Counted from the stretch's first letter, positions 29,625 to 38,845 are shown. The stretch is DNA of 64,000 nucleotides from Tenuifilaceae bacterium CYCD (GCA_036322835.1 AP027304.1:1488001-1552000), one strand, 5' to 3'. The notes: generated by a model from the sequence alone, not told the origin. Program-made: numbers and translations.

Positions 29625-30464
29625 CTATTCGTCATCTTCGCTGTCAGCAGCGCTATCATCAACGTCCTCAACTTTTGCTACCTCTGAATCTTCGGCTTTT
29701 TTAACGCCTTTGCGAGCGCGAGTTTTGGTTCCTTCGTCTTTCTTTTCTTTGGCTGCTGGTTCTTTTTCTTTTTCAGCCTTTCTTTCCTCAAGACCTTCCT
29801 CTATTGCTTTTGCCATTACATCAACAATTAGGGAGATAGATTTTGAAGCATCGTCGTTAGCGGGTATTACAAAGTCAATTGGAGTAGGATCACAGCAAGT
29901 ATCAACCATTGCAAATACCGGGATATTTAATCTTTTAGCCTCATGTACGGCGATGTATTCTTTCTGAACGTCCACTACGAATAGCGCAGCAGGAAGTCTG
30001 TTAAGATCGGCAATAGAACCTAAGTTTTTCTCTAACTTAGCGCGTTGACGGGAAATTTGAAGTTTTTCACGTTTCGATAGGTTATCGAAAGTGCCATCGT
30101 TCATCATCTTGTCGATGGACGACATTTTCTTAACCGCCTTACGAATAGTAGGGAAGTTTGTTAGCATACCACCAGGCCAGCGCTCGGTAACATATGGCAT
30201 GTTTACCTGTTTTACGCGTTCTGCAACAATTTCTTTAGCTTGTTTTTTTGTGGCAACAAATAGGATTTTACGTCCTGATTTGGCAATTTGCTTAACTGCA
30301 GCGGCAGCTTCATCAACTTTAACTACTGTTTTGTGTAGGTCAATGATATGAATACCATTGTTCTCCATAAAGATGTATGGAGCCATTTTGGGGTTCCACT
30401 TACGTTTTAGGTGACCAAAATGTACACCTGCATCAAGTAGCTCTTTAAAATTTGTTCTTGACAT
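29625..30464 (-). CDS. rpsB: 30S ribosomal protein S2
   Basis: 279 residues. LLDAGVHFGHLKRKWNPKMAPYIF and the central VTERWPGGMLTNFPTIRKA are typical of S2, and the C-terminus is a long charged tail (KEKEPAAKEKKDEGTKTRAR) ending in Asp/Glu, as in other Bacteroidota. It is part of the 30S subunit and needed for S1 binding. The 111-base gap to rpsI contains a small hairpin (GACTCCCGAAAGGGACT region, about 30507-30525) that could be a leader element, but no named leader is recognised. Confidence 0.97.
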   Translation of the reverse strand: MSRTNFKELLDAGVHFGHLKRKWNPKMAPYIFMENNGIHIIDLHKTVVKVDEAAAAVKQIAKSGRKILFVATKKQAKEIVAERVKQVNMPYVTERWPGGMLTNFPTIRKAVKKMSSIDKMMNDGTFDNLSKREKLQISRQRAKLEKNLGSIADLNRLPAALFVVDVQKEYIAVHEAKRLNIPVFAMVDTCCDPTPIDFVIPANDDASKSISLIVDVMAKAIEEGLEERKAEKEKEPAAKEKKDEGTKTRARKGVKKAEDSEVAKVEDVDDSAADSEDDE

Positions 30465-30575
30465 TTTGTTTTCTTCGTTTAGATTTCATTGGCAATCGCA
30501 CAGTAGTCCCTTTCGGGAGTCTGGGCAATTTATTACTAAACTGCCTGCCAAATAATTAATAAGTTTGATAAATTT

Positions 30576-30962
30576 TTAACGTTTGCTGAACTGGAATCTC
30601 TTCCTTGCTTTTGGCTGACCGGGTTTCTTACGTTCAACTTCGCGTGGGTCGCGAGTCATGAAACCTTGAGCCTTAAGGGCTGGTTTGTTTTCAGCATTGT
30701 ACTCAACAAGGGCGCGAGCAATTCCTAGGCGCAAAGCTTCGGCTTGGCCTTTTTCGCCGCCTCCATCAAGCGTTACCTTGATGTCGAAATTTTCTGCAAC
30801 ATTCAAAACTGTAAGAGGTTGCTTTGCAATGAAGCGCAGAATATCTGAGTTGAAGTAATCTTTTAAGTCTTTACCATTTACGGTAATATTACCCTTACCT
30901 TCTTGTAGGTAAACACGGGCAACGGCAGACTTTCTTCTTCCTAATCCGTTATAAACCTGCAT
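30576..30962 (-). CDS. rpsI: 30S ribosomal protein S9
   Basis: 128 residues with the S9 features: [14 protein letters not shown] at the start, [19 protein letters not shown] in the middle and the basic C-terminus [17 protein letters not shown] that reaches the decoding site. It follows rplM by 7 bases, the universal L13-S9 order. Confidence 0.98.
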   Translation of the reverse strand: MQVYNGLGRRKSAVARVYLQEGKGNITVNGKDLKDYFNSDILRFIAKQPLTVLNVAENFDIKVTLDGGGEKGQAEALRLGIARALVEYNAENKPALKAQGFMTRDPREVERKKPGQPKARKRFQFSKR

Positions 30963-30969
30963 AAGTTAA

Positions 30970-31425
30970 CTATTTAATTGTGTTTAATTCAAGTTGCTTA
31001 GGTTTTTGAGCCTCGTGTGGGTGCTCAGTCCCAGCATAAACATAAAGATTTCTGAAAAGAGCGTTTGCCAACCTGTTTTTTGGTAGCATACCCTTAACAG
31101 CGTGTTCAATCACCCAAATAGGTTTGCGTTGAAGCATATCCTTGGGAGTAGCAAAACGCTGTCCTCCAGGGAAACCGGTGTGACGAACATACTCTTTGTC
31201 AGTTAACTTACGTCCGGTTAAACGAACTTTTTCTGCGTTGATAACAATTACGTTATCGCCGCAATCAACGTGTGGAGTGTAATTGGGCTTGTTTTTGCCG
31301 CGTAGCATTTTAGCCACTTGGCTAGCTAACCTTCCTAAAGGCTGGTCGGTTGCATCAATTACTACCCACTCCTTTGTAACGGTTGCCTTATTGGCCATTA
31401 CCGTTTTGAAACTTAATGTGTCCAC
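30970..31425 (-). CDS. rplM: 50S ribosomal protein L13
   Basis: 151 residues, with the L13 signatures WVVIDATDQPLGRLASQVAKMLRGK and GMLPKNRLANALFRNLYVYAG. The N-terminal MDTLSFKTVM extension is common in Bacteroidota. It is transcribed from the promoter at 31494-31523, with rpsI immediately downstream. Confidence 0.98.
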   Translation of the reverse strand: MDTLSFKTVMANKATVTKEWVVIDATDQPLGRLASQVAKMLRGKNKPNYTPHVDCGDNVIVINAEKVRLTGRKLTDKEYVRHTGFPGGQRFATPKDMLQRKPIWVIEHAVKGMLPKNRLANALFRNLYVYAGTEHPHEAQKPKQLELNTIK

Positions 31426-31493
31426 TTGTAAACTCCTAACTTTTAAGTTAATACTTACTTTTTTGTGATCCTATATTGATAATAAGCGGGATG

Positions 31494-31523
31494 CAAAATT
31501 ACAACTATTTATTTAAACAACAA
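31494..31523 (-). promoter_or_regulatory. Bacteroidota-type promoter for rplM-rpsI
   Basis: Minus strand TTG (-33), 19 bases, then TAATTTTG (-7 element of the TAnnTTTG type). It lies 69 bases ahead of rplM. The rest of the 268-base divergent region up to 31694 holds nothing else recognisable besides the presumed promoter of the plus-strand gene. Confidence 0.7.
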
Positions 31524-31694
31524 TATGTTTATCGGTATGATTTAATTTTTTTTGATGTGATTCATGAACTTTCATGTATATCTGATAGGATGTGTTTGAT
31601 CGGTTGATTTCATCCCCCTTTCATTTTTAGTTTTTACTCAAAACACAATTTTACTCTATCTTTAGCGTTTTTATTGTTCAAAAATATTTGAAGT

Positions 31695-33293
31695 ATGCTT
31701 TTGTCTTCGTCAAACCATAGGTTTGTCTATGTTTTTGCATTGATTATTGTTGCTTGCTCCTTGCCATTCTCTGTCTTTGCAACTAGCGTAGGGACAATTG
31801 TGCTGTTGGTTAATTTTTTGCTTGAGGGGAATTGGCGGATCAAATCTATTAATCTACAGAGGAATAGGGTGGTTTGGTTTTCACTGTTATTGTATCTGCC
31901 AGTTCTTTACAGTTTTTTTTACTCGTCTAATACAACAATTGCCATAAGGGAGTTGCGTTTGTGGTTGCCATTTTTGCTTGTTCCTCCAGTAGTGGCAATG
32001 AGTGATCCTTTAAGTAAAAAGGAATTTCGGTGGATTACGCTGATATTTGTTTTGGCCGTTTTAGTGGCAACCCTTATTAGCACCGCTTATCTTTTAATGC
32101 TATCGGACAAATCGGCCATCGATACCCGTCAAATATCGCTGTTTATATCCCACATCCGTTTTGCACTGATGATTAATTTGGCCGTGGCCATCCTAATTCA
32201 TTTCATCGTTTTCGAAAGTTTTTTGTCGAAATGGATAACTGCAACAATGATTCTAATTGCTTTTTGGCAGGTTGTATTCCTGTTTATCCTTCAATCTTTA
32301 ACAGGGATTGTTATGGTTGGATTGTTGATTTTTGCTGGTTTTGTTTGGGTATACGCAAAGTCAAAAAGTTCCGTTGCTCGTTTTGCCATTGCCATAGTGG
32401 GGTTAAGTGCATTTTTTATCATAATTTCAATTGTTACCCACACTGTTGATGGATTTTACACAAGGAATAGAGTCGACTTTAAAACGCTAAAGGAGTTTAC
32501 TGTTAATGGGAATCCTTACCAGAATGATACTGCCCGATTAGTTTATGAAAATGGCAATTTAGTCTACATCAACATCTGCTATCCCGAACTGAGAAGGGCG
32601 TGGGAGCGCAGAAGTAGTTTATCTTTTGATGGATTGGATAAAAAAGGGCAACCGCTAGACCAAACGTTAATTCGTTATATGACATCGATTGGATTAACAA
32701 AGGACTCTGCCGGAGTTTTGAAACTCGATCCTGTTGATATACAGCTTGTGGAGAATGGTGCAACCAGCGTTGTTTTTAAGGAAAGCAGTGTTGGCTTGAG
32801 TAAAAGAATATATCAGTTGCTATGGGAGTTCGATGCGTATCGAAGTCAGGGAACTATTGCAAATAGTCCTATGATTCAACGATTGGTGTTTGCAAAGGCT
32901 GCATGGTTTGTGATTGAGAATCATTTTTGGTGGGGTGTAGGCTGGGGTGATTTGCAGGAAAACCTCAATAATTACTATGCAATCAATCACATAAATCTGT
33001 CGGAGGAGTACCATTTCATGCCGCACAATCAGTATCTTACCATTTGGGCAAGGGCTGGTATTGTTGGGCTTGTAATTTTTATACTGTCACTGATACTTCC
33101 ATTTATATTGATGAAAAAATATAAACATTTTTTGCCTTTATATTTTCTAGCAATGGTAGTGGTTTCAATGCTTAATGAGGATACATTCGAGACACATATT
33201 GGTATTACGTTAGCTGTACTTTTCGGCTCATTGTTTATTTTTGGGTACTCGTTTACTTCGAAAACCGATGAGCCAGAATCGCCTAAAATATGA
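31695..33293 (+). CDS. O-antigen ligase/polymerase-like membrane protein
   Basis: 532 residues with about ten hydrophobic segments and a large extracytoplasmic loop between residues ~250 and 430 that contains WFVIENHFWWGVGWGDLQ and FMPHNQYLTIWARAGIVG. The HNQYL..W...G pattern is the Wzy_C/WaaL family signature. Such proteins join or polymerise lipid-linked glycans at the periplasmic face of the inner membrane. Its 3' end overlaps the glycosylase gene, so the two are coupled although functionally unrelated. Confidence 0.8.
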   Translation: MLLSSSNHRFVYVFALIIVACSLPFSVFATSVGTIVLLVNFLLEGNWRIKSINLQRNRVVWFSLLLYLPVLYSFFYSSNTTIAIRELRLWLPFLLVPPVVAMSDPLSKKEFRWITLIFVLAVLVATLISTAYLLMLSDKSAIDTRQISLFISHIRFALMINLAVAILIHFIVFESFLSKWITATMILIAFWQVVFLFILQSLTGIVMVGLLIFAGFVWVYAKSKSSVARFAIAIVGLSAFFIIISIVTHTVDGFYTRNRVDFKTLKEFTVNGNPYQNDTARLVYENGNLVYINICYPELRRAWERRSSLSFDGLDKKGQPLDQTLIRYMTSIGLTKDSAGVLKLDPVDIQLVENGATSVVFKESSVGLSKRIYQLLWEFDAYRSQGTIANSPMIQRLVFAKAAWFVIENHFWWGVGWGDLQENLNNYYAINHINLSEEYHFMPHNQYLTIWARAGIVGLVIFILSLILPFILMKKYKHFLPLYFLAMVVVSMLNEDTFETHIGITLAVLFGSLFIFGYSFTSKTDEPESPKI

Positions 33294-33789
33294 TTTCTAC
33301 CAAAGAGATGTGCTAATTGTTGCCCCCGAGTTATTAGGGAAACAGATTGTCCGGATTTTGCCCGGTGGCATCGAATTAAGACATTTTATTACAGAGGTTG
33401 AGGCTTATAAAGGTACTGGCGATTTAGCTTGTCATGCAAGCAAGGGGAAAACTGAGCGCAATAAGGTGATGTTTGAGCAGGGTGGGTTGGTTTACGTTTA
33501 CCTAATTTACGGGATGTACTGGATGCTAAATGTTGTTACATCGGTTGAGGAGAATCCAGAGGCCGTGCTGATTAGAGGAATATCTGACTACTCCGGACCG
33601 GGCCGATTAACAAAACATTTACTGATTGATAAAAGTTTTTATGCCGAAGATTTAGGCATTTCCTCACGGATATGGATTGAGGATGCTGGACTAGCTCCAA
33701 AATATTCAACCACTCCAAGGATTGGGGTTGATTACGCGGGGCCATATTGGGCTAAAATTCCCTGGCGATTTGTTGCCGATGGTCTTTAA
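33268..33789 (+). CDS. DNA-3-methyladenine glycosylase (AAG/MPG type)
   Basis: About 173 residues. The ATG at 33268 (MSQNRLKYDFYQRDVLIVAP) is preferred to one at 33241, because the family starts with this F(Y/F)..D...VA..LLG motif. ITEVEAYKG carries the catalytic Glu, and HASKGKTERNKVMFEQGG and the LIYGMYWMLNVV loop are typical of the alkyladenine glycosylase fold. It excises alkylated bases in base excision repair. It overlaps the O-antigen ligase-like gene by 26 bases. Confidence 0.92.
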   Translation: MSQNRLKYDFYQRDVLIVAPELLGKQIVRILPGGIELRHFITEVEAYKGTGDLACHASKGKTERNKVMFEQGGLVYVYLIYGMYWMLNVVTSVEENPEAVLIRGISDYSGPGRLTKHLLIDKSFYAEDLGISSRIWIEDAGLAPKYSTTPRIGVDYAGPYWAKIPWRFVADGL

Positions 33790-33823
33790 ATGAAAGAGTA
33801 ACTTTAATCAATAAACAAATAAA

Positions 33824-34768
33824 ATGAAAATAGTTTTTGCCGAGCCGATTGGCGTTTCCGATAGTAAAAGGTCCGAGTTTATTTCGGAGATGCAGAGTCT
33901 AGGACACACTGTGAACTTTTTCGATACACCGGTTTTAGATCAATCCGATCTTCAGGCTAGAGTTTCTGATGCCGATGTGCTTGTGCTAAGCAATCAGCCC
34001 CTATCTGCCGAAACAATTAATAAATGTCAAAATTTAAAGATGATTTCGGTAGCCTTTACTGGTGTCGATCATCTTCCTATAGATTACTGCCGCGAGAAAC
34101 AAATTACAGTCTGCAATGCTGCTGGCTATAGTACTTCCGCCGTTGCTGAACTAACCATTTCGATGGCTATTTCCTTGTTGCGAAAAATTAACGAGTTGGA
34201 TGCCAATACTCGACAAGGTAAAACGCGCGACGGTTTCCTTGGTGGCGAGATGCAAGGAAAAACGTTCGGTATAGTTGGTCTTGGCGCTATTGGAGAAAGA
34301 GTTGCGCATTTGGCAAATGCTTTTGGATGTAAGGTGATTGCCTATACTCGCACACCTAAGAGTGTTCAAAATGTTGATCTTGTAAGTTTAGAGGATCTGT
34401 TTAGCTCTTCGGATATTGTTTCGTTGCATATTCCGGCCAATAGCCAAACTGTTGGAATGGTGAATGCTAAACTGATTGGATTGATGAAATCCAACGCTGT
34501 GCTTGTTAATACAGCACGGGGAACATTGGTTGATTATAGCGCCCTATCAATTGCCTTAAGGAATCATGCAATTGAGGGTGCTGCTATTGATGTATATGAG
34601 CATGAGCCTCCTATAGAAAAGGATCATCCGTTATTTTCGGCTCCGAACACATTACTTCTCCCGCATATTGGCTATGCAACCACCGAGGCAATTAATCGCC
34701 GAGCGGACATTGTTATAGAAAACATACACGGTTGGCTAAAAAAATCGCCCAAGAATGTAGTTGTATAG
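33824..34768 (+). CDS. D-isomer 2-hydroxyacid dehydrogenase
   Basis: 314 residues. The NAD-binding fold shows at GIVGLGAIGERVAHLANAFG. The catalytic triad regions are visible: NTARGTLVD (Arg), IDVYEHEPP (Glu) and LPHIGYAT (His). It reduces 2-oxoacids to D-2-hydroxyacids or the reverse, in the cytoplasm; the substrate cannot be told. It lies 34 bases after the glycosylase gene on the same strand. Confidence 0.9.
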   Translation: MKIVFAEPIGVSDSKRSEFISEMQSLGHTVNFFDTPVLDQSDLQARVSDADVLVLSNQPLSAETINKCQNLKMISVAFTGVDHLPIDYCREKQITVCNAAGYSTSAVAELTISMAISLLRKINELDANTRQGKTRDGFLGGEMQGKTFGIVGLGAIGERVAHLANAFGCKVIAYTRTPKSVQNVDLVSLEDLFSSSDIVSLHIPANSQTVGMVNAKLIGLMKSNAVLVNTARGTLVDYSALSIALRNHAIEGAAIDVYEHEPPIEKDHPLFSAPNTLLLPHIGYATTEAINRRADIVIENIHGWLKKSPKNVVV

Positions 34769-34808
34769 CAGGCCGATACGCCAAAAGCAAAAATTTTTTA
34801 AAAAAATA

Positions 34809-34841
34809 TTTGGAACAAATTAAATATTTATATTACATTTG
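34809..34841 (+). promoter_or_regulatory. Bacteroidota-type promoter of tRNA-Asn
   Basis: TTTG at 34809-34812, 21 bases, then TACATTTG at 34834-34841 (TAnnTTTG). The tRNA gene starts 24 bases further. Confidence 0.7.
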
Positions 34842-34865
34842 CACCGCTAAAGAAAAGAACAACAC

Positions 34866-34939
34866 TCCTCATTAGCTCAGTTGGTTAGAGCACCTGACTG
34901 TTAATCAGGGGGTCCTAGGTTCAAGTCCTAGATGAGGAG
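34866..34939 (+). tRNA. tRNA-Asn (anticodon GTT)
   Basis: The 74-base cloverleaf is complete: acceptor stem TCCTCAT/ATGAGGA with G discriminator, D-arm GCTCAGTTGGTTAGAGC, anticodon stem CCTGA/TCAGG around loop CTGTTAA with anticodon GTT, and T-arm with GGTTCAAGTCC. No CCA is encoded. Confidence 0.97.
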
Positions 34940-34940
34940 C

Positions 34941-34974
34941 AAGCCTCGATGAATAATCGGGGCTTTTCTTTTTT
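34941..34974 (+). terminator. Intrinsic terminator after tRNA-Asn
   Basis: The hairpin AAGCCTCGAT / ATCGGGGCTT with an AATA-type loop is followed by a T-rich run (ttttcttttttc). Confidence 0.85.
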
Positions 34975-35037
34975 CGGGTGATTTGTTTTTTGCTTTCGGA
35001 AAGATTTATAACTTACGATAATTTAATTACGCCAGTC

Positions 35038-36024
35038 ATGAGCAAAGTATTGGGTTTAGGGAATGCCCTTGTTGACATTGTGACTAAAATGCACAACGAC
35101 TCAACTCTCGATCAGTTAAACCTGCCGAAAGGGAGCATGCAGCTGGTTGATGAGATATTTATGCAAAAAGCGGTGGAGCATACTAAGCATTTGCATCAAA
35201 CGCTTGCGGCTGGTGGAAGTGCTGCTAATACTATTCATGGGTTGGCCAACCTTGGCGTTGAAACCGCTTTTATTGGTAAGATTGGATGCGATGCGTTCGG
35301 CGATGTGTTTGAGTCCGATATGGTTAAAAATAGCATTGTTCCGATATTGCTGAAGGGCAGGGCCGAATCCGGTAGGGCATTGGCCTTGGTTAGTCCGGAT
35401 TCCGAGCGAACATTTGCCACATACCTAGGGGCTGCAGTTGAGATGACCGCGGAGGATTTGAAACCGGAGATGTTCGATGGGTATTCTTATTTTCATATCG
35501 AGGGCTACCTAGTGCAGAATCACGATCTAATTCGCCGTGCGGTGGAGATTGCCTACAGCAAGGGATTAAACATTTCGCTCGATTTGGCCAGCTACAACGT
35601 GGTGAACGATAACCTTGAGTTCTTAAAGGAGATTGTTCAGAAATACGTTTACCTAGTGCTAGCCAACGAGGATGAGGCAAAAGCATTTACGGGAAAGTCC
35701 CCGGAGGAGTCGCTGGAGATCCTGGGCGATATGGTATCCATTGCAATAGTCAAGATGGGATCGGCCGGATCGATGATTAAGCGGGGCGAAGAGCGGGTTA
35801 ACATTGGCATTATTGACGTGGATTGTATTGACACAACTGGTGCTGGCGATTTGTACGCATCGGGGTTTTTATACGGGTTGATTAAAAATTTACCCCTCCA
35901 TAAGTGCGGTCACATTGGGGCGATTCTTTCGGGCCATGTAATTGAGGTTTTAGGTCCCAAGATGGATGGCAAACGCTGGGAGAATGTTAAGCGGTTGGTT
36001 GATATTGTTGAGAAAGAGGAATAG
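35038..36024 (+). CDS. PfkB-family sugar/nucleoside kinase (adenosine kinase-like)
   Basis: About 328 residues from the ATG at 35038 (MSKVLGLGNALVDIVTKM); the upstream in-frame ATG at 34978 lies in the terminator tail of the tRNA and is less likely. The substrate-binding GGSAANTIHGLANLG and the C-terminal DTTGAGDLYASGFLYG with the catalytic Asp of GAGD define the PfkB family. The overall length and the order of motifs fit adenosine kinase-like members of Bacteroidota. It is the last ordinary chromosomal gene before the cassette array. Confidence 0.9.
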   Translation: MSKVLGLGNALVDIVTKMHNDSTLDQLNLPKGSMQLVDEIFMQKAVEHTKHLHQTLAAGGSAANTIHGLANLGVETAFIGKIGCDAFGDVFESDMVKNSIVPILLKGRAESGRALALVSPDSERTFATYLGAAVEMTAEDLKPEMFDGYSYFHIEGYLVQNHDLIRRAVEIAYSKGLNISLDLASYNVVNDNLEFLKEIVQKYVYLVLANEDEAKAFTGKSPEESLEILGDMVSIAIVKMGSAGSMIKRGEERVNIGIIDVDCIDTTGAGDLYASGFLYGLIKNLPLHKCGHIGAILSGHVIEVLGPKMDGKRWENVKRLVDIVEKEE

Positions 36025-36060
36025 TTGTTTTGGATAGCATTTAACGTACCCAATAGTTCA

Positions 36061-36098
36061 AGGTCGAAATTCAAAAAAAGGATTTCGCCCTTTTTTTT
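36061..36098 (+). terminator. Intrinsic terminator after the PfkB kinase gene
   Basis: The stem ggtcgaaat / atttcgccc (one mismatch) around an A-rich loop is followed by eight T's. It separates the kinase gene from the distal end of the cassette array. Confidence 0.75.
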
Positions 36099-36152
36099 GC
36101 CATTGAACTTTTTTAAATGAAACCGATGCCAATTTTTTAGTTTGTTGGGAGT

Positions 36153-36285
36153 TGCTGGCGGTCGGCTGTTGTTTACGCTGGGGAGTTAACCGCCAGCAGC
36201 GTTATCCGCCGTTAAAAAGTTAGTTAAAGGTAATAAAATTTGCATCTGCATCATCAGCCCCAGTGGAAGTAACTGCCTGTTATAG
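36153..36285 (-). repeat. attC-like site A (distal end of the array)
   Basis: The R'' side GTTATAG and the CTGGGG/CCCCAG inner stem are intact, but the R' core reads tgctggc instead of NNNTAAC, so the outermost recombination core is lost or is the junction with non-cassette DNA. Arms ggctgttg and aactgcc also pair imperfectly. This is the last site of the array. Confidence 0.85.
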
Positions 36286-36780
36286 GCAGTTTTTTTCTTT
36301 TAAATTTAATGTGTCTATAAACTTTTTCTTCAGGTTATTCTTTGCTCTCTGTGAATTGAAAATAAAAAGTAGTGATAGGATTAAAAAGAAAAATAGAATA
36401 TATAATCCAGTCTTTAAAAAATCAGAATCTTTGAACATTAAAGGGATGAATATTAAACTGATAGTAAATAATGCTACTAAAATTTTACCAGTTCTCATAT
36501 TCGGACTGATTGAAGTGTCAATAATCGTCTGATTATTTTTTAAATAAATTGCTCCTTCGATTCTTGTCATAAAATAAATCTCGTGCTTAAATGGCATTAG
36601 AAGTATTTTGTTAGATAGAATAAAATTATTTTTCGTTACGAATTCTACAGTCAGTTTTGAGCTAAAGTCGAAGCGTCTTTTTTTGAATATTTCGGTCAAT
36701 TCATTTACTAATTGCTCTACTGATTTCTCAGTGTAAAAGCAATGATTTTCTTTTCGTATTTGACTTGGTAAAAGGTTCAT
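36280..36780 (-). CDS. Cassette gene: small membrane protein, unknown
   Basis: 166 residues. A soluble N-terminal ~95 residues (MNLLPSQIRKENHCFYTEKS) is followed by two adjacent hydrophobic helices (ILVALFTISLIFIPLMF and TGLYILFFFLILSLLFIF) and a basic tail. The TAA stop is formed by the core of attC site A. The cassette ends (TTGTAGGCA at the start, TGCCTATAA at the end) pair with one mismatch. No family is recognised. Confidence 0.75.
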   Translation of the reverse strand: MNLLPSQIRKENHCFYTEKSVEQLVNELTEIFKKRRFDFSSKLTVEFVTKNNFILSNKILLMPFKHEIYFMTRIEGAIYLKNNQTIIDTSISPNMRTGKILVALFTISLIFIPLMFKDSDFLKTGLYILFFFLILSLLFIFNSQRAKNNLKKKFIDTLNLKEKNCL

Positions 36781-36797
36781 CGTTTTTCTAAAGTTGC

Positions 36798-36933
36798 CTA
36801 CAACGGTTCCGTGATTGAAAAAGTTGGGGAGTAAACGGCAACTTCGTTATCCCACGTTAAAAGCAACCTAAAGATAGCAAAAGAAGCCTTGGTTTTGGAG
36901 ATCAGCCCCAATTTTTTAAACCACGTGTTGTGC
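36798..36933 (-). repeat. attC-like site B (divergent)
   Basis: Cores CTACAAC and GTTGTGC. The inner stem is cgtgattgaaaaagttgggg against ccccaattttttaaaccacg, quite different from the common type but still fully paired with G-T pairs, so structure rather than sequence is kept. It encodes the last residues of the Fic protein. Confidence 0.88.
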
Positions 36934-37903
36934 CCTGTAGCTTTATCTTGTATTTCACTTGATTTTTTTCACCTATTTTTTCGACCAAGTTTAACTCAAC
37001 GGCTTTTTTTAAATCTCTGCTTGCTGTTGCTGTTGATATATCTTTAAATACATTCATGTAATCTTTCCTGGAAAACACAATAATTCCAAGAGAAACAAAA
37101 TAGTCAATCCTATCTCTGTCAGTAAGTACTCTGTTGTTGTAATTTAACAAGTCCTCAAGGGATTTATCAATAACATTTAGCGTGTATTCAATAAATTCTG
37201 TCGATTTACCACTTCTATCGCTTTTGGCTAAGGCCTTATAGTACTCTTGCTGTGATTGGCTGATAAGCGTTTCGAAAGGTAAAAATTCAAATACTGGGTA
37301 CTCATTCATTAAAATTACTGTTTGCCATAATCTGCCCATCCTTCCGTTTCCATCAATAAAAGGATGAATAAATTCCATTTCATAATGAAAAACGCAGCTC
37401 TTAATGAGAGGTAATTCATCTTTGCTTTTCAGATACATGAATAAATCACTCATTAGATAAGGAACGTTTTCTGCAGGTGGAGCAATATGCGCAACTTTTG
37501 AGCCCTGAAAAATTCCAACGCCCTGATTTCTAAATTTACCAGCACCATCAACAAGCCCTTGCATGAGCATTTCATGCGCTTTTAAGAATGATTTTAAAGA
37601 TAATGATTCAAAGTCTCCAATACTGTCGTAAACCTTAATCGCGTTAATAACCTCAAGTATATCCTTCTTTGGTCCTACGACTCGCTTGTTCTCAATAATT
37701 GCAGTCACTTGCTCCTGCGTGAGCGTATTGCCCTCAATCTTCAAGGAGGAGTGAATGGTCTTTACCCTGTTCTGTTTTCTTAGATGAGGCGAAGGTTTGT
37801 TAAGAAAATTAGCATTTACTACTCCTAATTTTTCTGAAATAGAACTAATTAGAAGAAGAATCTTGGCAGTAATCTCATAAGATGGTTTCATTGATACTAT
37901 CAT
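36902..37903 (-). CDS. Cassette gene: Fic-domain protein AMPylase
   Basis: 333 residues. The catalytic motif HPFIDGNGRMGR is complete at residues 180-191, so the AMP-transfer chemistry should be intact. An N-terminal inhibitory-helix motif S-x-x-x-E-G-N lies at residues 53-59 (SLKIEGN), typical of self-inhibited class II Fic enzymes. A winged-helix-like C-terminal part (RKDYMNVFKDISTATASRDLKKAVE) is consistent with DNA binding. The stop codon and last ten codons lie inside attC site B. An IS3-family element sits 55 bases upstream, between the gene and its cassette start. Confidence 0.92.
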   Translation of the reverse strand: MIVSMKPSYEITAKILLLISSISEKLGVVNANFLNKPSPHLRKQNRVKTIHSSLKIEGNTLTQEQVTAIIENKRVVGPKKDILEVINAIKVYDSIGDFESLSLKSFLKAHEMLMQGLVDGAGKFRNQGVGIFQGSKVAHIAPPAENVPYLMSDLFMYLKSKDELPLIKSCVFHYEMEFIHPFIDGNGRMGRLWQTVILMNEYPVFEFLPFETLISQSQQEYYKALAKSDRSGKSTEFIEYTLNVIDKSLEDLLNYNNRVLTDRDRIDYFVSLGIIVFSRKDYMNVFKDISTATASRDLKKAVELNLVEKIGEKNQVKYKIKLQGTTRGLKNWG

Positions 37904-37996
37904 TTGATACTATCAAAGGTATGAGTAATCAATTAATAATCCAAATTCAATATGCTATGTCTAGTCCTAAAATATGGCTACAGGTTAAACAATTCA

Positions 37997-38845
37997 TTAC
38001 GCTGTATTTTTAAAAACAAAATCCGGTGTTTTATACCCTAAAGATACGTGTAATCTTTTTGAGTTGTATATGTTAATGGCATTTTTAGCGGCAACCCTCG
38101 CGTGTTCGGTGCTGAAGAAGCACTGGTCGAGGTAGAACTCCTCCTTGAGTATGCCGTTCACCCGCTCGGCCATGGCGTTTTCATAGCAGTGGTTCTCCTC
38201 GGTCATGCTCAGCGCGACTCCGTGCTTACTGAGCTCCTCCACGTACTGGTTGCTGCAGTACTGTATTCCCCGGTCGGAGTGGTGCACCAAGCCGGCCGCA
38301 GGTCGGGCTGCCTTCTGAGCTCGTTTGAAGGCTCCAAGGCAGCCCGACAGCTCCAGCGTGTCGCTCAGATCGTACCCTACAATCTTGCGGGAGTACATGT
38401 CGGTGATCAGGGCGAGGTAGCAAAAGCCCCTGACCGTTCGGATGTACGTGATGTCCGATACCCATACCTGGTTTGGCGCGGTAACCACCATGTCCTTCAC
38501 CAGGTTCTTGTACCGGTGGAAGCGGTGGTACGAGTTGGTCGTTCTGCACGATGCTTTTTTGCGCTTTACCAGCATGCCATGCTCCCGGAGGATGCAGAAC
38601 AGCTTATCCCGGCCAACCTTTAAACCCGCATTCTCCAATTCGCCCCGAAGCGCTTTGTTCAGCTTTCGGGTGCCCACCCGGGGCTGCTCTACCCGTTCCG
38701 CCTTCACCAGGTCAAGCACCTGGTTGTCCACGGATTCTTTCTTCCGCTTACGCCTTTTCAGCTTGTGGTAGGCATCCCGGTGCATACCGAAGCACTGGCA
38801 GGTTTGCTCCATGCTAGCCTGCCCGGTGTGCTTGGCCGTTTCCAC
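37997..38845 (-). CDS. IS3-family transposase OrfB (DDE integrase)
   Basis: 282 residues. The rve core shows NQVWVSDITYI (first Asp), HSDRGIQYCS (second Asp) and ENAMAERVNGILKEE (Glu). It lies in the -1 frame of orfA, so the active enzyme is expected as an OrfAB frameshift fusion. Codon use is GC-richer than in the neighbouring cassette genes, which fits an incoming element. Confidence 0.93.
   Translation of the reverse strand: METAKHTGQASMEQTCQCFGMHRDAYHKLKRRKRKKESVDNQVLDLVKAERVEQPRVGTRKLNKALRGELENAGLKVGRDKLFCILREHGMLVKRKKASCRTTNSYHRFHRYKNLVKDMVVTAPNQVWVSDITYIRTVRGFCYLALITDMYSRKIVGYDLSDTLELSGCLGAFKRAQKAARPAAGLVHHSDRGIQYCSNQYVEELSKHGVALSMTEENHCYENAMAERVNGILKEEFYLDQCFFSTEHARVAAKNAINIYNSKRLHVSLGYKTPDFVFKNTA

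Noticed and set aside
38102-38817. Several plus-strand frames over the IS3-family orfB
   Set aside because: Antisense shadows of a clearly coding transposase with high GC content.
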